A DNA stretch of 64,000 nucleotides, taken from the NCBI GenBank assembly GCA_009993605.1, contig JAACTB010000010.1, positions 54,091 through 118,090 of the forward strand. Direction: 5' to 3'. Numbering within the stretch: the stretch's first letter is position 1; each line of letters starts with the position of its first letter. Origin of the DNA: Erythrobacter sp. (lineage in GTDB: Bacteria > Pseudomonadota > Alphaproteobacteria > Sphingomonadales > Sphingomonadaceae). The notes beneath the pieces were generated by a model. It did no database searches and was not told the origin of the DNA. It saw nothing but the letters and a program-made list of their open reading frames with translations. A program made the position numbers and the translations under genes. This document shows, piece by piece, positions 41,494 through 51,383 of the stretch.

Positions 41494-43088
41494 TCGCGTG
41501 CCCGCTCCACCACGCTTGACCCCGCTGCCGGGACGAGTTTGAGCGCCAGCAACAGCATGACGAGACCGATCGGCGCGACCAAGAGAGTCGTCAGCATCCC
41601 AGTGCTCAACCCACCTTCGCTGACTGCCGAAACATAGCCGGCAAGGAAGGGCCCGATCCCCAACCCGATGAGCGTAGTCGACAGGAAGAAGATCGCCGTC
41701 GCCATGCCGCGCATTCGCGGCAGAACCAGCGCCTGGCTGCTCGCCGCCGCGGCGCCGAGCGCCGAAGCGGAGATCATCTGCGCCAGGAAGCTCGCGATAT
41801 AGAACACGGGCAGGCTATCGGTCGTGTAGGCGACCGCCACCGGCGGGATCGAGACGACCAGGCCGAAGAGGATCACCATGACGCGCCCATTGGGGAAGCG
41901 TTCGAGCAGGTAATCGGCCATTCGCCCACCCAGGATCACGCCGAGAAAACCGGCCAGTGCGGCGGGCATCCCCAACAGCCATCCCAGCTCGGTCTTCGCC
42001 GCACCCAAATTCCGCTCTGCGTAGGGCGCACCCCAATACGAGGCGGCGTAGGACATGAAGGCGACCGTTCCGTATCCCAGCACCACCGTCATGAAGGCTG
42101 ACGAGCCCCAGGTCAGGCGGAAGGTCGGCAGGTCGCGTGAACGCAGCGCGACGGCCCAGCTGAAGACAGCGTAATAGCCGACGCCGAGAAACAGCCACTG
42201 GTCGGCGACGCCGGGAACGAGCGACGAGGTTGCGCCTGCCGTCAGCCGCGAAAGTCCCACCGCCAAGGCCCCGAAACCGATCGCCGCGACCACGTTGATG
42301 GCCAAAGCCCCCATCCCGCGCCGTGCGGCACCCACCAGAGTGAAGGGCGGGATAACCTGCAACAGTTCTTCCACGAAGCCTTTGAAGGGGTGCGGATTTT
42401 CGGGCGTGGGCATTCCGTCGATCGCGCCGCGGACCGGTTCGCGAAGGGTCATGACCCACAAGGCTAGCAACAGGCCTGGAATGCCTACCGAAAGGAACGC
42501 CGCCTGCCATCCCGCAAGGCCGAGCGGCCCGCCATCGGGATAGGCCGCGTTCCAGTTCTCCACCACCAGCGCGCCGATCCAGATGGAGATGCCGCCGCCG
42601 ATATAAAGGCCGGAGGAATAGATCGCGAGCGCGGTCGCCCGCAGGCGAGCCGGGAACCAGTCCGAAATCAGCGAATAGGCCGAGGGGCTGGCGGTCGCTT
42701 CACCCACGCCCACGCCGATCCGCGCCGCCGTCAAAGTGCCCGCGTTCTTGGCGAAGCCGGACAACGCCGTCATGGCCGACCACAAGGTCAGGCCCACAGC
42801 CATCAGGCGAACGCGCTTCCAGCTGTCGGCCAGCTTGCCGAGCGGAATACCGAACAGGGCATAGAAGACCGCGAAGGCGGTGCCGTAGAGGAAGCCGAGA
42901 TAGTCGTCCGCGACTCCCAGATCGGCCTTGATGTCGTTGGCGAGGATCGAGAGGATCTGCCGATCGATGAAATTCAGCACATAGACCAGCACCAGCACGC
43001 CCAGCGCATACCAGCTGTACGACGGAACCTTGGCGTTCGGATCGACTGGCGCTTTTTCCGGCTGAACGACCTCTTCGATCTTGCTCAA
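41475..43088 (-). CDS. MFS transporter, spinster-like
   Basis: 537 aa with about 12 membrane helices. N-terminal YVLNFIDRQILSILANDIKADLG and IPLGKLADSWKRVRLMAVGLTLWS (quoted partly) carry the MFS A-motif-like loop; GVGEATASPSAYSLISDWF is typical of the spinster/permease group. Substrate unknown. The gene lies 11 bases after queC on the same strand, but a shared role is not indicated. Confidence 0.88.
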   Translation of the reverse strand: MSKIEEVVQPEKAPVDPNAKVPSYSWYALGVLVLVYVLNFIDRQILSILANDIKADLGVADDYLGFLYGTAFAVFYALFGIPLGKLADSWKRVRLMAVGLTLWSAMTALSGFAKNAGTLTAARIGVGVGEATASPSAYSLISDWFPARLRATALAIYSSGLYIGGGISIWIGALVVENWNAAYPDGGPLGLAGWQAAFLSVGIPGLLLALWVMTLREPVRGAIDGMPTPENPHPFKGFVEELLQVIPPFTLVGAARRGMGALAINVVAAIGFGALAVGLSRLTAGATSSLVPGVADQWLFLGVGYYAVFSWAVALRSRDLPTFRLTWGSSAFMTVVLGYGTVAFMSYAASYWGAPYAERNLGAAKTELGWLLGMPAALAGFLGVILGGRMADYLLERFPNGRVMVILFGLVVSIPPVAVAYTTDSLPVFYIASFLAQMISASALGAAAASSQALVLPRMRGMATAIFFLSTTLIGLGIGPFLAGYVSAVSEGGLSTGMLTTLLVAPIGLVMLLLALKLVPAAGSSVVERAREAGEAV

Positions 43089-43099
43089 GCCTTCTCTCC

Positions 43100-43807
43100 C
43101 TATCCCGTCATGCCCTGTTTATAGGGCGTGGTATCGTTAAGGCCCGCCTCGGCAAAGCCTTTTCGCCGCAAGCGACAGGAATCGCATACGCCGCAGGCGA
43201 TCCCTTCGGGCGCGGGATCATAGCATGACCAGCTCCATGCCGGATCGAGGCCGAGCCTGTGGCACTCGCGCGCAATATCGGCCTTTGTCATGAATTGCAG
43301 CGGCGCGTGGATCGTGAAGGGCCTTCCCTCGACGCCCTGCTTCGTTCCCAACCGCGCCGTTTCGGCGAAGCTGGCAATGAATTCAGGGCGACAATCGGGG
43401 TAGCCGGAATAATCGAGCGCGTTCACTCCGATGAAGATGTCGCTGGCGGCGCTCGCCTCCGCGAAGGCTGTGGTCAGGGCCAGGAAAACGAGATTGCGCG
43501 CCGGGACATAGGTCACGGGAATCGTATCGTCCTCCACCCCCGCTTTCGGCACGGCGATATCGTCGGTCAGCGCCGACCCGCCGAATTGGCGCAAATCGAG
43601 CGGCAGTTCGACGTGACGAGCGACGCCCAAGCGCCTGCCGATATCGCGTGCGGACTGGAGCTCGCGACGGTGCCTTTGTCCGTAATCGATACTGAGCGCG
43701 TGTACCGCGTAACCCTGCTCGCGCGCCAGGGCGGCGACGACCATCGAATCGAGCCCGCCGGAAAGGAGGATCACGGCGGCTTTCGCATTGTCTGACTTAT
43801 CGGTCAT
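43100..43807 (-). CDS. queC: 7-cyano-7-deazaguanine synthase QueC
   Basis: ATP-dependent conversion of carboxy-deazaguanine to preQ0, in queuosine synthesis. 235 aa from the ATG at 43807. The ATP-pyrophosphatase loop LLSGGLDSMV is near residue 13, and the zinc site CYDPAPEGIACGVCDSCRLR (about 200-219) holds four cysteines. A 12-codon upstream extension has no conservation. The window also encodes GluQ-RS, which acts on Q-tRNA. Confidence 0.95.
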   Translation of the reverse strand: MTDKSDNAKAAVILLSGGLDSMVVAALAREQGYAVHALSIDYGQRHRRELQSARDIGRRLGVARHVELPLDLRQFGGSALTDDIAVPKAGVEDDTIPVTYVPARNLVFLALTTAFAEASAASDIFIGVNALDYSGYPDCRPEFIASFAETARLGTKQGVEGRPFTIHAPLQFMTKADIARECHRLGLDPAWSWSCYDPAPEGIACGVCDSCRLRRKGFAEAGLNDTTPYKQGMTG

Positions 43808-43846
43808 AAAGGCGGCGCTAGGCCGGTGGGACCGCGGCGACAAGCC

Positions 43847-44263
43847 TCAGCGGCAGGAACCGACGCGCCTTGCCTCCACAGCGAATTGGAACGGCCTGCC
43901 CCCTTCGATCCCTTGGCTGTCGATCTGAGCCAGTGCATTCGTCTCGCGCCGGATATGCGTGCGCCCGTATCCATCGCCCCGGCAGGTGTACTGGACGGTG
44001 ATCTCGTTCGCAGCGTCTTCTACGACGAAGCGATTGCAGGCTGCACCGCGATGCCGGAGTTGCACCAGCTCGCTCCCGTCGCGCACGCAGATCGAGCGCA
44101 CCGACCTGCCGCCGCGGGTACTGATCTCCCACAATCCGCGCTCGAGCTTCGACAACATGCCGAGCGATGATTGCGCCGTAGCAGGTGCGAATGTCATTGC
44201 CCCGGTCACGAGGCCGAGGGTCAGCGCTCCGCAGGTGGCAAGAATGCGCAAAGGTTTGGCCAT
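43847..44263 (-). CDS. DUF3617-like secreted protein
   Basis: 138 aa from the ATG at 44263 (GGAG 7 bases upstream). Signal peptide with cleavage near APATAQ-SS. The mature part has LERGLWEISTRG and two cysteines flanking (ICVRDGS, AACNRF, TCRGDGY, GSCR), in the arrangement of DUF3617 proteins. Periplasmic, function unknown. It may be co-transcribed with nothing else; the next upstream gene is hslO over 96 bases away. Confidence 0.8.
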   Translation of the reverse strand: MAKPLRILATCGALTLGLVTGAMTFAPATAQSSLGMLSKLERGLWEISTRGGRSVRSICVRDGSELVQLRHRGAACNRFVVEDAANEITVQYTCRGDGYGRTHIRRETNALAQIDSQGIEGGRPFQFAVEARRVGSCR

Positions 44264-44359
44264 GGCCATTCTCCAAGCCGCGACCACCCCACCATTGTAG
44301 GCGAAATCGCGTCGATTGTCCTCTCGATCGATGAAAAAGCCTCTCGCTTCGACAGGCCG

Positions 44360-45310
44360 TCAGGCCGCGATCGGGAAGCTCCGCGAACAGAATGCGCAAT
44401 CGACGAGAATGATCCCGTCCTCGTTGCGCATCTCCTGACGATCGCTTTCGGGAAAGCGCGACAGCAATTTCTCGTAATGCTCGGCCGTGCAGCGGCAACC
44501 GCGCGCCAGCATGGGGCCGCGCGTCACGCGCACCTCATCCTCTTCGTGGAACAGCCGCCAGACGATCGCATCCATCGACAGCGCCGGGTCGAGCAATTCC
44601 TCGTGCTTGATCGATCCGGCCATCACCGCGACATGTTCCCATTCCGGGTGGTCCAGCCGGACATGGAGGCGTTCGCGCCCTTCCTCGCCATCGGGAAGGT
44701 GCTGTACGAGCAGACCCGCTGCGGTGCATCCATCCGTTCCCGACGCGATCGCCACGCGGATGAGCGTTGGGACCTGTTCGGACTGGATGAAATAGCTTTG
44801 GCAGGCATCCGCCAGACTATCGCCTTCGAGCGGCACGATGCCCTGATACCGGCCCCGCTCGCCCGGCAGATCGAAGGTCAGCGCCAGATAGCCTTTCCCG
44901 AATAGCGCATAAAGCGATGGGTTCGCACCCAGCTCGGTCAGGCGATCGGCGTCGAAATCGACATAGCCGCGCAGATCGCCGTCTTCGTAGTCGCAGGCGA
45001 GAAGGCTCACCGGGCCGGCCTCTGTCTGGGCCTGCATCGTGACCTGCGCGCCTTCATCCTTCAGCAGCGATCCGATCAGCGCGATCAGCACCAATGCTTC
45101 TGCCAGCAAGTGCTTGATCGGCGGCGGGTAATCATGCGCCGAGAGGATCTCGTCCAGGACAGCGTCCAGCCGCACGGCGCGGCCGCGCGCGTGTTGCGAC
45201 GGGATCATGAAGCCGAGCACCTGACCGGCAAAAATCTCGGGCAGCGCGGGTTTGTCAGCAGGGTTTGGGGTAGGCTTGGGAGCGGGGGTCTTATCCGTCA
45301 TCCACTCCAT
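44360..45310 (-). CDS. hslO: Redox-regulated chaperone Hsp33
   Basis: Holdase activated by oxidative unfolding. 316 aa from the ATG at 45310 (or 313 from 45301). The C-terminal redox switch is recognisable: GCRCTAEHYEKLL (Cys-x-Cys) and DCAFCSRSF (Cys-x-x-Cys). The N-terminal domain (GFMIPSQHARGRAVRLDAVLDEIL, quoted partly) is typical of the alphaproteobacterial type. It lies 46 bases after argF, as in many relatives. Confidence 0.94.
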   Translation of the reverse strand: MEWMTDKTPAPKPTPNPADKPALPEIFAGQVLGFMIPSQHARGRAVRLDAVLDEILSAHDYPPPIKHLLAEALVLIALIGSLLKDEGAQVTMQAQTEAGPVSLLACDYEDGDLRGYVDFDADRLTELGANPSLYALFGKGYLALTFDLPGERGRYQGIVPLEGDSLADACQSYFIQSEQVPTLIRVAIASGTDGCTAAGLLVQHLPDGEEGRERLHVRLDHPEWEHVAVMAGSIKHEELLDPALSMDAIVWRLFHEEDEVRVTRGPMLARGCRCTAEHYEKLLSRFPESDRQEMRNEDGIILVDCAFCSRSFPIAA

Positions 45311-45356
45311 ATGGTGACCGATCCCGCCGCTGGGAAGACCGACACGCAAACCCGCT

Positions 45357-46325
45357 TCAGATCTGGCCGAAACACCAGCGCAAAATGGATTTCTGCGCAT
45401 GGATCCGGTTCTCGGCCTCGTCGAACACCACCGATTGCGATCCTTCGAAAACCTCCTCGTTAACCTCGTCGCCGACATGGGCGGGAAGGCAATGCAGGAA
45501 CAGCGCATCGGATTTCGCCGCGCCCATCAGGGCGGCGTCGACTCGGAAGGGGTCCATTGCGGCAAGCTTGGCCTCTGCGTGGTCCTGCCCCATCGAGATC
45601 CAGGTGTCGGTCACCAGCACATCCGCGCCCTCGGCCGCCGCGCGGGCGTCCTGCGTCAGCGAAATCGTGGCCCCGCCCGCGCGCGCCATCTCCACGAACT
45701 CCGCTTCCGGCTCGTAGCCCTGCGGCGTGGCCACGCGGACGTTGAACTTCATCAGCCCCGCCGCCTCCAGGATCGAATGGAGCACGTTGTTACCGTCTCC
45801 GAACCAAGCGAGCTCAAGGCCCGGCAGAGCCTTTCCGTGTTCGACCAGCGTCAGCAGGTCGGCGACGATCTGGCAGGGATGCGAACGGTCGGTCAGGCCG
45901 TTGATGACGGGGACATGGGCGTGGTGGGCAAGTTCTTCAGCCTTGGCATGATCGTCGGTGCGGATCATGATCGCATCCACCATCCGGCTGAGCACGCGCG
46001 CGGTATCGGCGATGCTCTCGCCCCGACCAAGCTGGCTGGTACCCGCATCTAAGATCAGCGCGCTGCCGCCCAATTGCCGCATCCCGATATCGAAGCTGAC
46101 GCGGGTGCGGGTGGAGGCCTTTTCGAAGATCATTCCCAAGACATAACCCGCCAGGGGTGCATCCGAATCGGGCTTCCCCTTCGGCCAACCCGCGCGCGCC
46201 GCCTTGCGATCCACCGCATCGCCGATCATCGCGGCAATCGCGTTCCCGCCCGCATCCGACAGGTCGAGGAACTTGCGCACGGAGGGCGCAAGGTCGAGTG
46301 CGTCGCCGGTCATGCCCCCCGTCAT
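45357..46325 (-). CDS. argF: Ornithine carbamoyltransferase
   Basis: Ornithine + carbamoyl phosphate to citrulline. 322 aa. Carbamoyl-phosphate binding motif [13 protein letters not shown] (about 68-80); ornithine-binding region [10 protein letters not shown] and [11 protein letters not shown]. It overlaps argD by 4 bases (ATGA), so argD-argF-hslO is one operon. Confidence 0.96.
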   Translation of the reverse strand: MTGGMTGDALDLAPSVRKFLDLSDAGGNAIAAMIGDAVDRKAARAGWPKGKPDSDAPLAGYVLGMIFEKASTRTRVSFDIGMRQLGGSALILDAGTSQLGRGESIADTARVLSRMVDAIMIRTDDHAKAEELAHHAHVPVINGLTDRSHPCQIVADLLTLVEHGKALPGLELAWFGDGNNVLHSILEAAGLMKFNVRVATPQGYEPEAEFVEMARAGGATISLTQDARAAAEGADVLVTDTWISMGQDHAEAKLAAMDPFRVDAALMGAAKSDALFLHCLPAHVGDEVNEEVFEGSQSVVFDEAENRIHAQKSILRWCFGQI

Positions 46326-47515
46326 GCAGCTTCCGCCGGATGGTAGCTCGCCGCGCCGGCGGAAAGCTTGTCGAGAAATTCGTCGAACTCGGCCTCGTCC
46401 GCGACCAGCGGGGGGAGGACGCGCAAGGTCTGATCGCCCGCTGCCACGGTCAGGAGCTTATGATTGTCGCGCAGGTGGACGAAGAAGGGGCGGCTTTCCG
46501 TCTTCATGCGAATGCCAAGCATCAGCCCCATGCCGCGCACGCAATCGAACAGGTCGGGATAATTGCCGATGAACTGTTCGATCCGGGCCCGCAGCCGTTC
46601 GCCCTTGGCCGTCACCTCGGCGAGGAATTCTTCATTGGCGACCGTGTCCATCACGGCCTGGCCAGCCGCCATCGCCAGCGGATTGCCGCCATAGGTCGAT
46701 CCATGCGTGCCGAAGCCCATGCCGCGCGCCGCCTTCTCGGTGGCGAGGCAGGCGCCGAGCGGGAAGCCGCCGCCGATACCCTTGGCGCTGGCCATCACGT
46801 CCGGTTCGATCCCGTAATGCTCGTGGGCATACATCTTGCCGGTGCGCGCGACGCCGCACTGGACCTCGTCCAGCACCAGCATCAAATCGTGCTCGTCGCA
46901 CAAAGCGCGCAGCCCGCTCATGAACTCCTGGCTCGCCGGACGGATGCCGCCCTCGCCCTGGATGGGTTCGACCAGGAAGCCCGCCGTCTTCGGCCCGATC
47001 AAAGCCTTGGCTGCCTCCAGATCGTCGAACTCGCAATAGACGAAGCCAGGCAGCAGCGGCTGGAAGCCCTTGTGCATCTTCTCCTGATTGGAGGCGCTGA
47101 TCGTCGCCATGGTGCGGCCGTGGAAGGCGTTGGTGAAGGTGATCAGCTCGGTGCGATTGGCATCGCCGTCTTCATGCTGGTGATAGGCCCGCGCGGTCTT
47201 GATAGCGGTCTCGACCGCCTCGGCGCCCGAATTGGTAAAGAAGACCGTGTCGGCGAAGGTCGCATCGACCAGGCTCTGCGCCAGTTTCTCGCCCTGCGGA
47301 CTGCCATAGAGGTTGGAGACGTGCATCAGCGTTTCCGCCTGACGCTGGATCGCGCCGATCAGGGTCGGATGCGAATGGCCGAGCAGATTGACCGCGATGC
47401 CGCTGGCGAAATCGAGATAGCGCGTGCCGTCCTCGTCGATCAGATGACAGTTCTCGCCGCGAACGGGGCGCACGCCGCAGCGGGGATAGACGGGCATCAG
47501 CGGCGAAATCGACAT
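46322..47515 (-). CDS. argD: Acetylornithine aminotransferase
   Basis: 397 aa PLP aminotransferase (class III). [20 protein letters not shown] (about 95-114), [14 protein letters not shown], and the PLP lysine in [13 protein letters not shown]. Converts N-acetylglutamate semialdehyde to N-acetylornithine in arginine synthesis. First gene of the argD-argF-hslO unit. Confidence 0.96.
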   Translation of the reverse strand: MSISPLMPVYPRCGVRPVRGENCHLIDEDGTRYLDFASGIAVNLLGHSHPTLIGAIQRQAETLMHVSNLYGSPQGEKLAQSLVDATFADTVFFTNSGAEAVETAIKTARAYHQHEDGDANRTELITFTNAFHGRTMATISASNQEKMHKGFQPLLPGFVYCEFDDLEAAKALIGPKTAGFLVEPIQGEGGIRPASQEFMSGLRALCDEHDLMLVLDEVQCGVARTGKMYAHEHYGIEPDVMASAKGIGGGFPLGACLATEKAARGMGFGTHGSTYGGNPLAMAAGQAVMDTVANEEFLAEVTAKGERLRARIEQFIGNYPDLFDCVRGMGLMLGIRMKTESRPFFVHLRDNHKLLTVAAGDQTLRVLPPLVADEAEFDEFLDKLSAGAASYHPAEAA

Positions 47516-47558
47516 GGGGTTCTCCGGTAAAAATTCGATTGGTTGGATAGGCTCCCGA

Positions 47559-47600
47559 ACGAGAAATGGCGGCCCCCGAGAGGAACCGCCATTCTCGTTT
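47559..47600 (-). terminator. Hairpin between the cold-shock gene and argD
   Basis: AACGAGAAATGGCGG pairs with CCGCCATTCTCGTT (one bulge). It lies 67 bases after the stop of the cold-shock gene on the minus strand and 44 bases upstream of argD. There is no long T tail; it probably slows or stops read-through into argD. Confidence 0.55.
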
Positions 47601-47666
47601 GCTCGGCGTTCTATGGTCTCACGCCTGCCCGGTCAAACCGGGAGCGGGACCAGGCCGGTCCGCTTC

Positions 47667-48446
47667 TCAGTCGGAAGCGGGGACCAGATTGACCGCCGAG
47701 TACTTGCCGCGTCGGTCGACCTCGAGATCGAAGCTGTAACGCTCCCCCTCGTTGATCCCGGCGAGGCCGGACCGTTCGACCGCGCTGATGTGCACGAACG
47801 CGTCGGGCTGGCCATCGTCGCGCGTCAGGAAGCCGAAGCCCTTCATCGCGTTGAAGAACTTGACCGTGCCGGTCGCCTTCTCACCGGTCACTTCGCGCTT
47901 GGGCGGGCCACCGGCATTGCCGGCGGGCACCACGTCACCCACGATCTGGAGATCTTGCGCGGACACCTTCCCACCGCGGTCGACGAGGTTGAATTCTAGC
48001 TCCTGGCCTTCGCCCAGACCTTCGAGGCCGGCGCGTTCGACGGCGCTGATGTGGACGAAGATATCTTCGCCCCCGCCATCTTGCTGGATGAAGCCGAAAC
48101 CCTTCTGGGCGTTGAAGAACTTGACCGTTCCCTTGCCCGTGCCGACGACCTGAGCGGGCATGCGGTTTCCACCGCCGCCGCCACCGCCGCCGCCACGGAA
48201 ACCACCGCCGCCGCCGCCGAAGCCGCCACCGCCGCCGCGATCGTCACCGCCGAAGCCGCCTCCGCCGCCGCCACGGTAACCGCCGCCACCGCCACCGCGA
48301 TAGCCGCCACCACCGCCGCCGCCGCCGTAACCGCCGCGATCGTCACCGCCGAAGCCGCCCCCCGGAGGGCCGCCGAAGGGATCGTAATCTTCGCCGATAC
48401 CGTCGCGCTTGTCCCGTCCCCGTCGACGGCCTTTATCGTAACCCAT
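47667..48446 (-). CDS. Double cold-shock-domain protein with glycine-rich RGG-like N-terminus
   Basis: 259 aa. Residues about 25-92 are almost only Gly with Arg, Tyr, Phe and Asp (GGYRGGGGGG, GGFGGDDRGG), as in eukaryotic RGG/GRP RNA-binding proteins. Two cold-shock domains follow: GTVKFFNAQKGFGFIQQDGG...DIFVHISAVE (about 104-132) and GTVKFFNAMKGFGFLTRDDG...AFVHISAVE (about 193-222), each with RNP1 and RNP2. It binds single-stranded nucleic acid; Gly-rich tails may drive condensation. Confidence 0.9.
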   Translation of the reverse strand: MGYDKGRRRGRDKRDGIGEDYDPFGGPPGGGFGGDDRGGYGGGGGGGGYRGGGGGGYRGGGGGGFGGDDRGGGGGFGGGGGGFRGGGGGGGGGNRMPAQVVGTGKGTVKFFNAQKGFGFIQQDGGGEDIFVHISAVERAGLEGLGEGQELEFNLVDRGGKVSAQDLQIVGDVVPAGNAGGPPKREVTGEKATGTVKFFNAMKGFGFLTRDDGQPDAFVHISAVERSGLAGINEGERYSFDLEVDRRGKYSAVNLVPASD

Positions 48447-48725
48447 AATTCAAAACATACCTTTGCGCCGCCCCGTCGTGAGTGCGCCGGATCGAGGGCC
48501 GCGAATGCGAACCGGCGCGGGACGGCCATGCCCGAAAAGGCAAATCCGCCCCATTATCGATTCCCCCATAGCGGCAAATCGAACGAGAGGCGAACGATTT
48601 AGCGCCGATGAACGAAATCGCGCATCATTATGACATTTTCGCCAATCCTGACGGCTCCTATTGGAACCGATCCTTCATTCCGCTTGGCGATTGCGTTGTT
48701 TGGCGAAGGAAGGCATTCGCGCGGC

Positions 48726-49565
48726 ATGGACATTCTGGCACTTCTTTCTGACCCCGCCGCTTGGCTCGCCCTGCTCACGCTCATCGCGCTCGAAGTGGTG
48801 TTGGGGATCGACAATCTGATCTTCATCGCGATCCTGTCGAACAAATTGCCCGAGCATCAACAGCAGCGCGCCCGGCGAATCGGCCTGTCGCTGGCCCTGA
48901 TCATGCGGATCGGGATGCTGATGCTGATCGGCTGGCTGGTGACCTTGCAGACGCCCTTGTTCGATCTCGGCATCCAGGGCGCGCCGAACGAATATGGCGA
49001 GCCGAGCTTCGATACCGCCTTTTCGGGGCGCGACCTGATCCTGCTCGTCGGGGGCCTGTTCCTGCTGTGGAAGGCGACCAAGGAAATCCACCATTCGATG
49101 GAGCCGGAAGACAATTCGGGCGATCTTCTCGACAAAACGCCGGGCAAGACCCCGACGGTCGGCGATGCGGTAAAGGCCAGCTTCGCCACCGTGATCGCGC
49201 AGATCGTGGCGATCGATCTCGTCTTCTCGGTCGATTCGATCCTCACCGCCGTGGGCATGACCGACGATATCCCGATCATGGTCGCCGCCGTGGTCATCAC
49301 CGTCGCCATCATGATGATCGCTGCCGATCCGCTGGCGCGCTTCATCGAGAAGAACCCGACGCTGGTGATGCTCGCGCTGGCCTTTCTCGTCATGATCGGC
49401 GTGGTGCTGATCGCCGACGGGTTCGGCTTCCACGTGCCCAAGGGCTATATCTACGCGGCGATGGGTTTCTCGGTCGGAGTCGAGATTCTCAACATCGTTC
49501 AGCGCAATCGCCGTATGAAGAGGCGCGCCGCCGAGACCAATGCCGCCAGGGAGAACGCAGCATGA
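48726..49565 (+). CDS. TerC family membrane protein
   Basis: 279 aa from the ATG at 48726. Seven or more helices; LALLTLIALEVVLGIDNLIFIAIL and ATVIAQIVAIDLVFSVDSILTAVG carry the two conserved acidic motifs of TerC (quoted partly as ranges 12-35 and 153-177). TerC proteins export manganese or support metal loading of exported proteins. The TGA overlaps the next ATG. The 280 bases upstream contain the divergent promoter of the cold-shock gene, but no clear box was found. Confidence 0.92.
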   Translation: MDILALLSDPAAWLALLTLIALEVVLGIDNLIFIAILSNKLPEHQQQRARRIGLSLALIMRIGMLMLIGWLVTLQTPLFDLGIQGAPNEYGEPSFDTAFSGRDLILLVGGLFLLWKATKEIHHSMEPEDNSGDLLDKTPGKTPTVGDAVKASFATVIAQIVAIDLVFSVDSILTAVGMTDDIPIMVAAVVITVAIMMIAADPLARFIEKNPTLVMLALAFLVMIGVVLIADGFGFHVPKGYIYAAMGFSVGVEILNIVQRNRRMKRRAAETNAARENAA

Positions 49566-50002
49566 GCGAATTCAAACCGATTGCCGACGGATTCTTCGCC
49601 GCCGGCCAAATCGATGATGGCGATATAGTGCGCGCGAAACAGGCGGGCATCGTCGCCGTGGTGAACAACCGCCCCGATGGCGAAGTGCCGGACCAGCCGC
49701 CCGGCGACACGATCCGTGCGGCGGCTGACGAAGCGGGCCTTGCCTATACTGCGATCCCGATCGGGCCGAACGGCTTCAGCCTCGAAGATGTCGAAGCGCT
49801 GGCCAGTGTGCTCGACACGGCAGACGGGTCGGTCCTCGGCTTCTGCCGGACGGGCACCCGCTCGACCTTGCTCTGGGCGCTCGCTCAGGCCCACAAGGGT
49901 CGCGATCTCGACGAGGTGGCGGGCAAAGCGGCTGAGGCGGGCTATGACGTCTCGCCGGTCAGACCCGCAATGGAGCAGCTCGCAGCCCGCGCCCGATCCT
50001 GA
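49562..50002 (+). CDS. TIGR01244-type sulfur transferase/phosphatase
   Basis: 146 aa, start coupled to TerC by ATGA. P-loop C-R-T-G-T-R-S (LGFCRTGTRSTLLW) is at about residue 96; NNRPDGEVPDQPPGDTI is the family's N-terminal signature. This group is related to dual-specificity phosphatases and rhodanese-like BlhA proteins. The natural substrate is not known. Confidence 0.87.
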   Translation: MSEFKPIADGFFAAGQIDDGDIVRAKQAGIVAVVNNRPDGEVPDQPPGDTIRAAADEAGLAYTAIPIGPNGFSLEDVEALASVLDTADGSVLGFCRTGTRSTLLWALAQAHKGRDLDEVAGKAAEAGYDVSPVRPAMEQLAARARS

Positions 50003-50013
50003 TTTCGCAAGCG

Positions 50014-50412
50014 GTGGGACTTCCGCCCGACCTGCTGCGGTTTGCCGGATCGCTCCTCGCAATCCTCTTGCTCGCGGGTATGGCGTGGTCGCTCAAACTG
50101 GGCCCGCAGCGCAGGCTGGACAGCGACAACGCAGCGCGCGAGGCGGCCCGTGAGGCGCTGGACGGGTTCGAGCCCGTCGCCTTAGCTCGCGATCGCGAAG
50201 GCCGCGCCGCCCTGCTGCGCGATGCCGACGATCGCCTTCTCCTGATTCGCCAACACGGGTCGCATTTCGCCGGACGCCTGCTTGGCGAAAATGCCAGCGC
50301 CCGGATCGAGAACGGCGCGCTGATCGTCGACAGCGGCGAGCGGCGCTACGGCGCGGTGCGGCTCGCCATCGCCGATGCCGAAGCTTGGAGAGACGCGATC
50401 GCGCGCCTATGA
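50014..50412 (+). CDS. Membrane-anchored protein of unknown function
   Basis: 132 aa, GTG start. One hydrophobic helix (about 9-26), then a small soluble domain with a repeated beta pattern (ALLRDADDRLLLIRQHGSHFAGRLL) and RRYGAVRLAI. Lies between the phosphatase and sterol desaturase genes with gaps of 11 and 10 bases, so it is co-transcribed. No family recognised with confidence. Confidence 0.7.
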   Translation: MGLPPDLLRFAGSLLAILLLAGMAWSLKLGPQRRLDSDNAAREAAREALDGFEPVALARDREGRAALLRDADDRLLLIRQHGSHFAGRLLGENASARIENGALIVDSGERRYGAVRLAIADAEAWRDAIARL

Positions 50413-50422
50413 TCGCACGACC

Positions 50423-51358
50423 ATGCCGGATTTCTCGCCCACCGAACTCGCCGTGCCCGGCTTCGTCGCGCTGGTTCTGATCGAGATGATCTGGGCGTGG
50501 CGCAAGCGGCGCGAGGCGTACGAGCCGCGCGACACGCTTACCAGCCTCGCCTTCGGCCTCGGGAGCACGGTGGCGGGGCTGCTGACCGGCGGTCTCTTTC
50601 TCGCCCTGTTCCTGTGGGCGTGGCAGTTCCGCATGTTCGACATCGGGTGGAGCTGGTGGGCCTTCGCGCTGTGCTTCGTGCTCGACGATCTGGCCTATTA
50701 CTGGGTTCACCGCTTCGGCCACCGGGTACGCTGGTTCTGGGCGAGCCACGTCAATCACCATTCCAGCCAGCACTACAATCTCTCGACCGCGCTGCGCCAG
50801 ACCTGGACCGGGTTCCTGACGCTGGGCTTCGCGTTCAAGCTGCCGCTGGTTTTGCTCGGCTTCCACCCCGGAATGATCGCGATCTGCGCGGGTTTCAATC
50901 TGATCTACCAATTCTGGATCCACACCGAAGCGATCAAGAAAATGCCGCGTTGGTTCGAAGCGGTGATGAACACGCCCAGCCATCACCGCGTCCACCACGC
51001 CACCAACCCCCGCTATCTCGACAAGAATTATGCGGGCGTTTTCATCATCTGGGACAGGCTGTTCGGCACGTTCGAGGCCGAGCGCGACGACGAAAAAATC
51101 CGCTACGGCATCGTCAGGCAGCTCGGCAGTTTCAACCTGCTCTGGGCGGTGTTCCACGAATGGATCGGCATCGCTCAGGATGTTCGCCGCGCGCCGTGGC
51201 GGCACAAACTGTCCTATCTTTTGCGCGAACCCGGCTGGAGCCATGACGGCAGCCGCCAGACCTCGGACCAGATCCGCGCCGACTGGATCGCGCGATCCGA
51301 GGCCGCGAACAAGGTTGCAGTCCAAAACGCGATTGCCGAGACGGGAAAGCCTACCTAA
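50423..51358 (+). CDS. Sterol desaturase/fatty acid hydroxylase family protein
   Basis: 311 aa, integral membrane di-iron enzyme. Histidine boxes: HRFGHRVRWFWASHVNHHSSQHYN, then HHRVHHATNPRYLDKNYAG (quoted partly). Four or five helices surround them. Such proteins hydroxylate or desaturate lipids, including carotenoids and hopanoid or ornithine lipids; substrate unknown. The start at 50423 overlaps nothing and follows the preceding stop by 10 bases. Confidence 0.9.
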   Translation: MPDFSPTELAVPGFVALVLIEMIWAWRKRREAYEPRDTLTSLAFGLGSTVAGLLTGGLFLALFLWAWQFRMFDIGWSWWAFALCFVLDDLAYYWVHRFGHRVRWFWASHVNHHSSQHYNLSTALRQTWTGFLTLGFAFKLPLVLLGFHPGMIAICAGFNLIYQFWIHTEAIKKMPRWFEAVMNTPSHHRVHHATNPRYLDKNYAGVFIIWDRLFGTFEAERDDEKIRYGIVRQLGSFNLLWAVFHEWIGIAQDVRRAPWRHKLSYLLREPGWSHDGSRQTSDQIRADWIARSEAANKVAVQNAIAETGKPT

Positions 51359-51383
51359 CCTCTCTCCCAGAGGGAGAGATGAA

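Noticed and set aside
48051-48602. Alanine/threonine-rich plus-strand frame opposite the cold-shock gene
   Set aside because: It is the mirror of the glycine-rich codons on the minus strand; no ribosome binding site and no family similarity.
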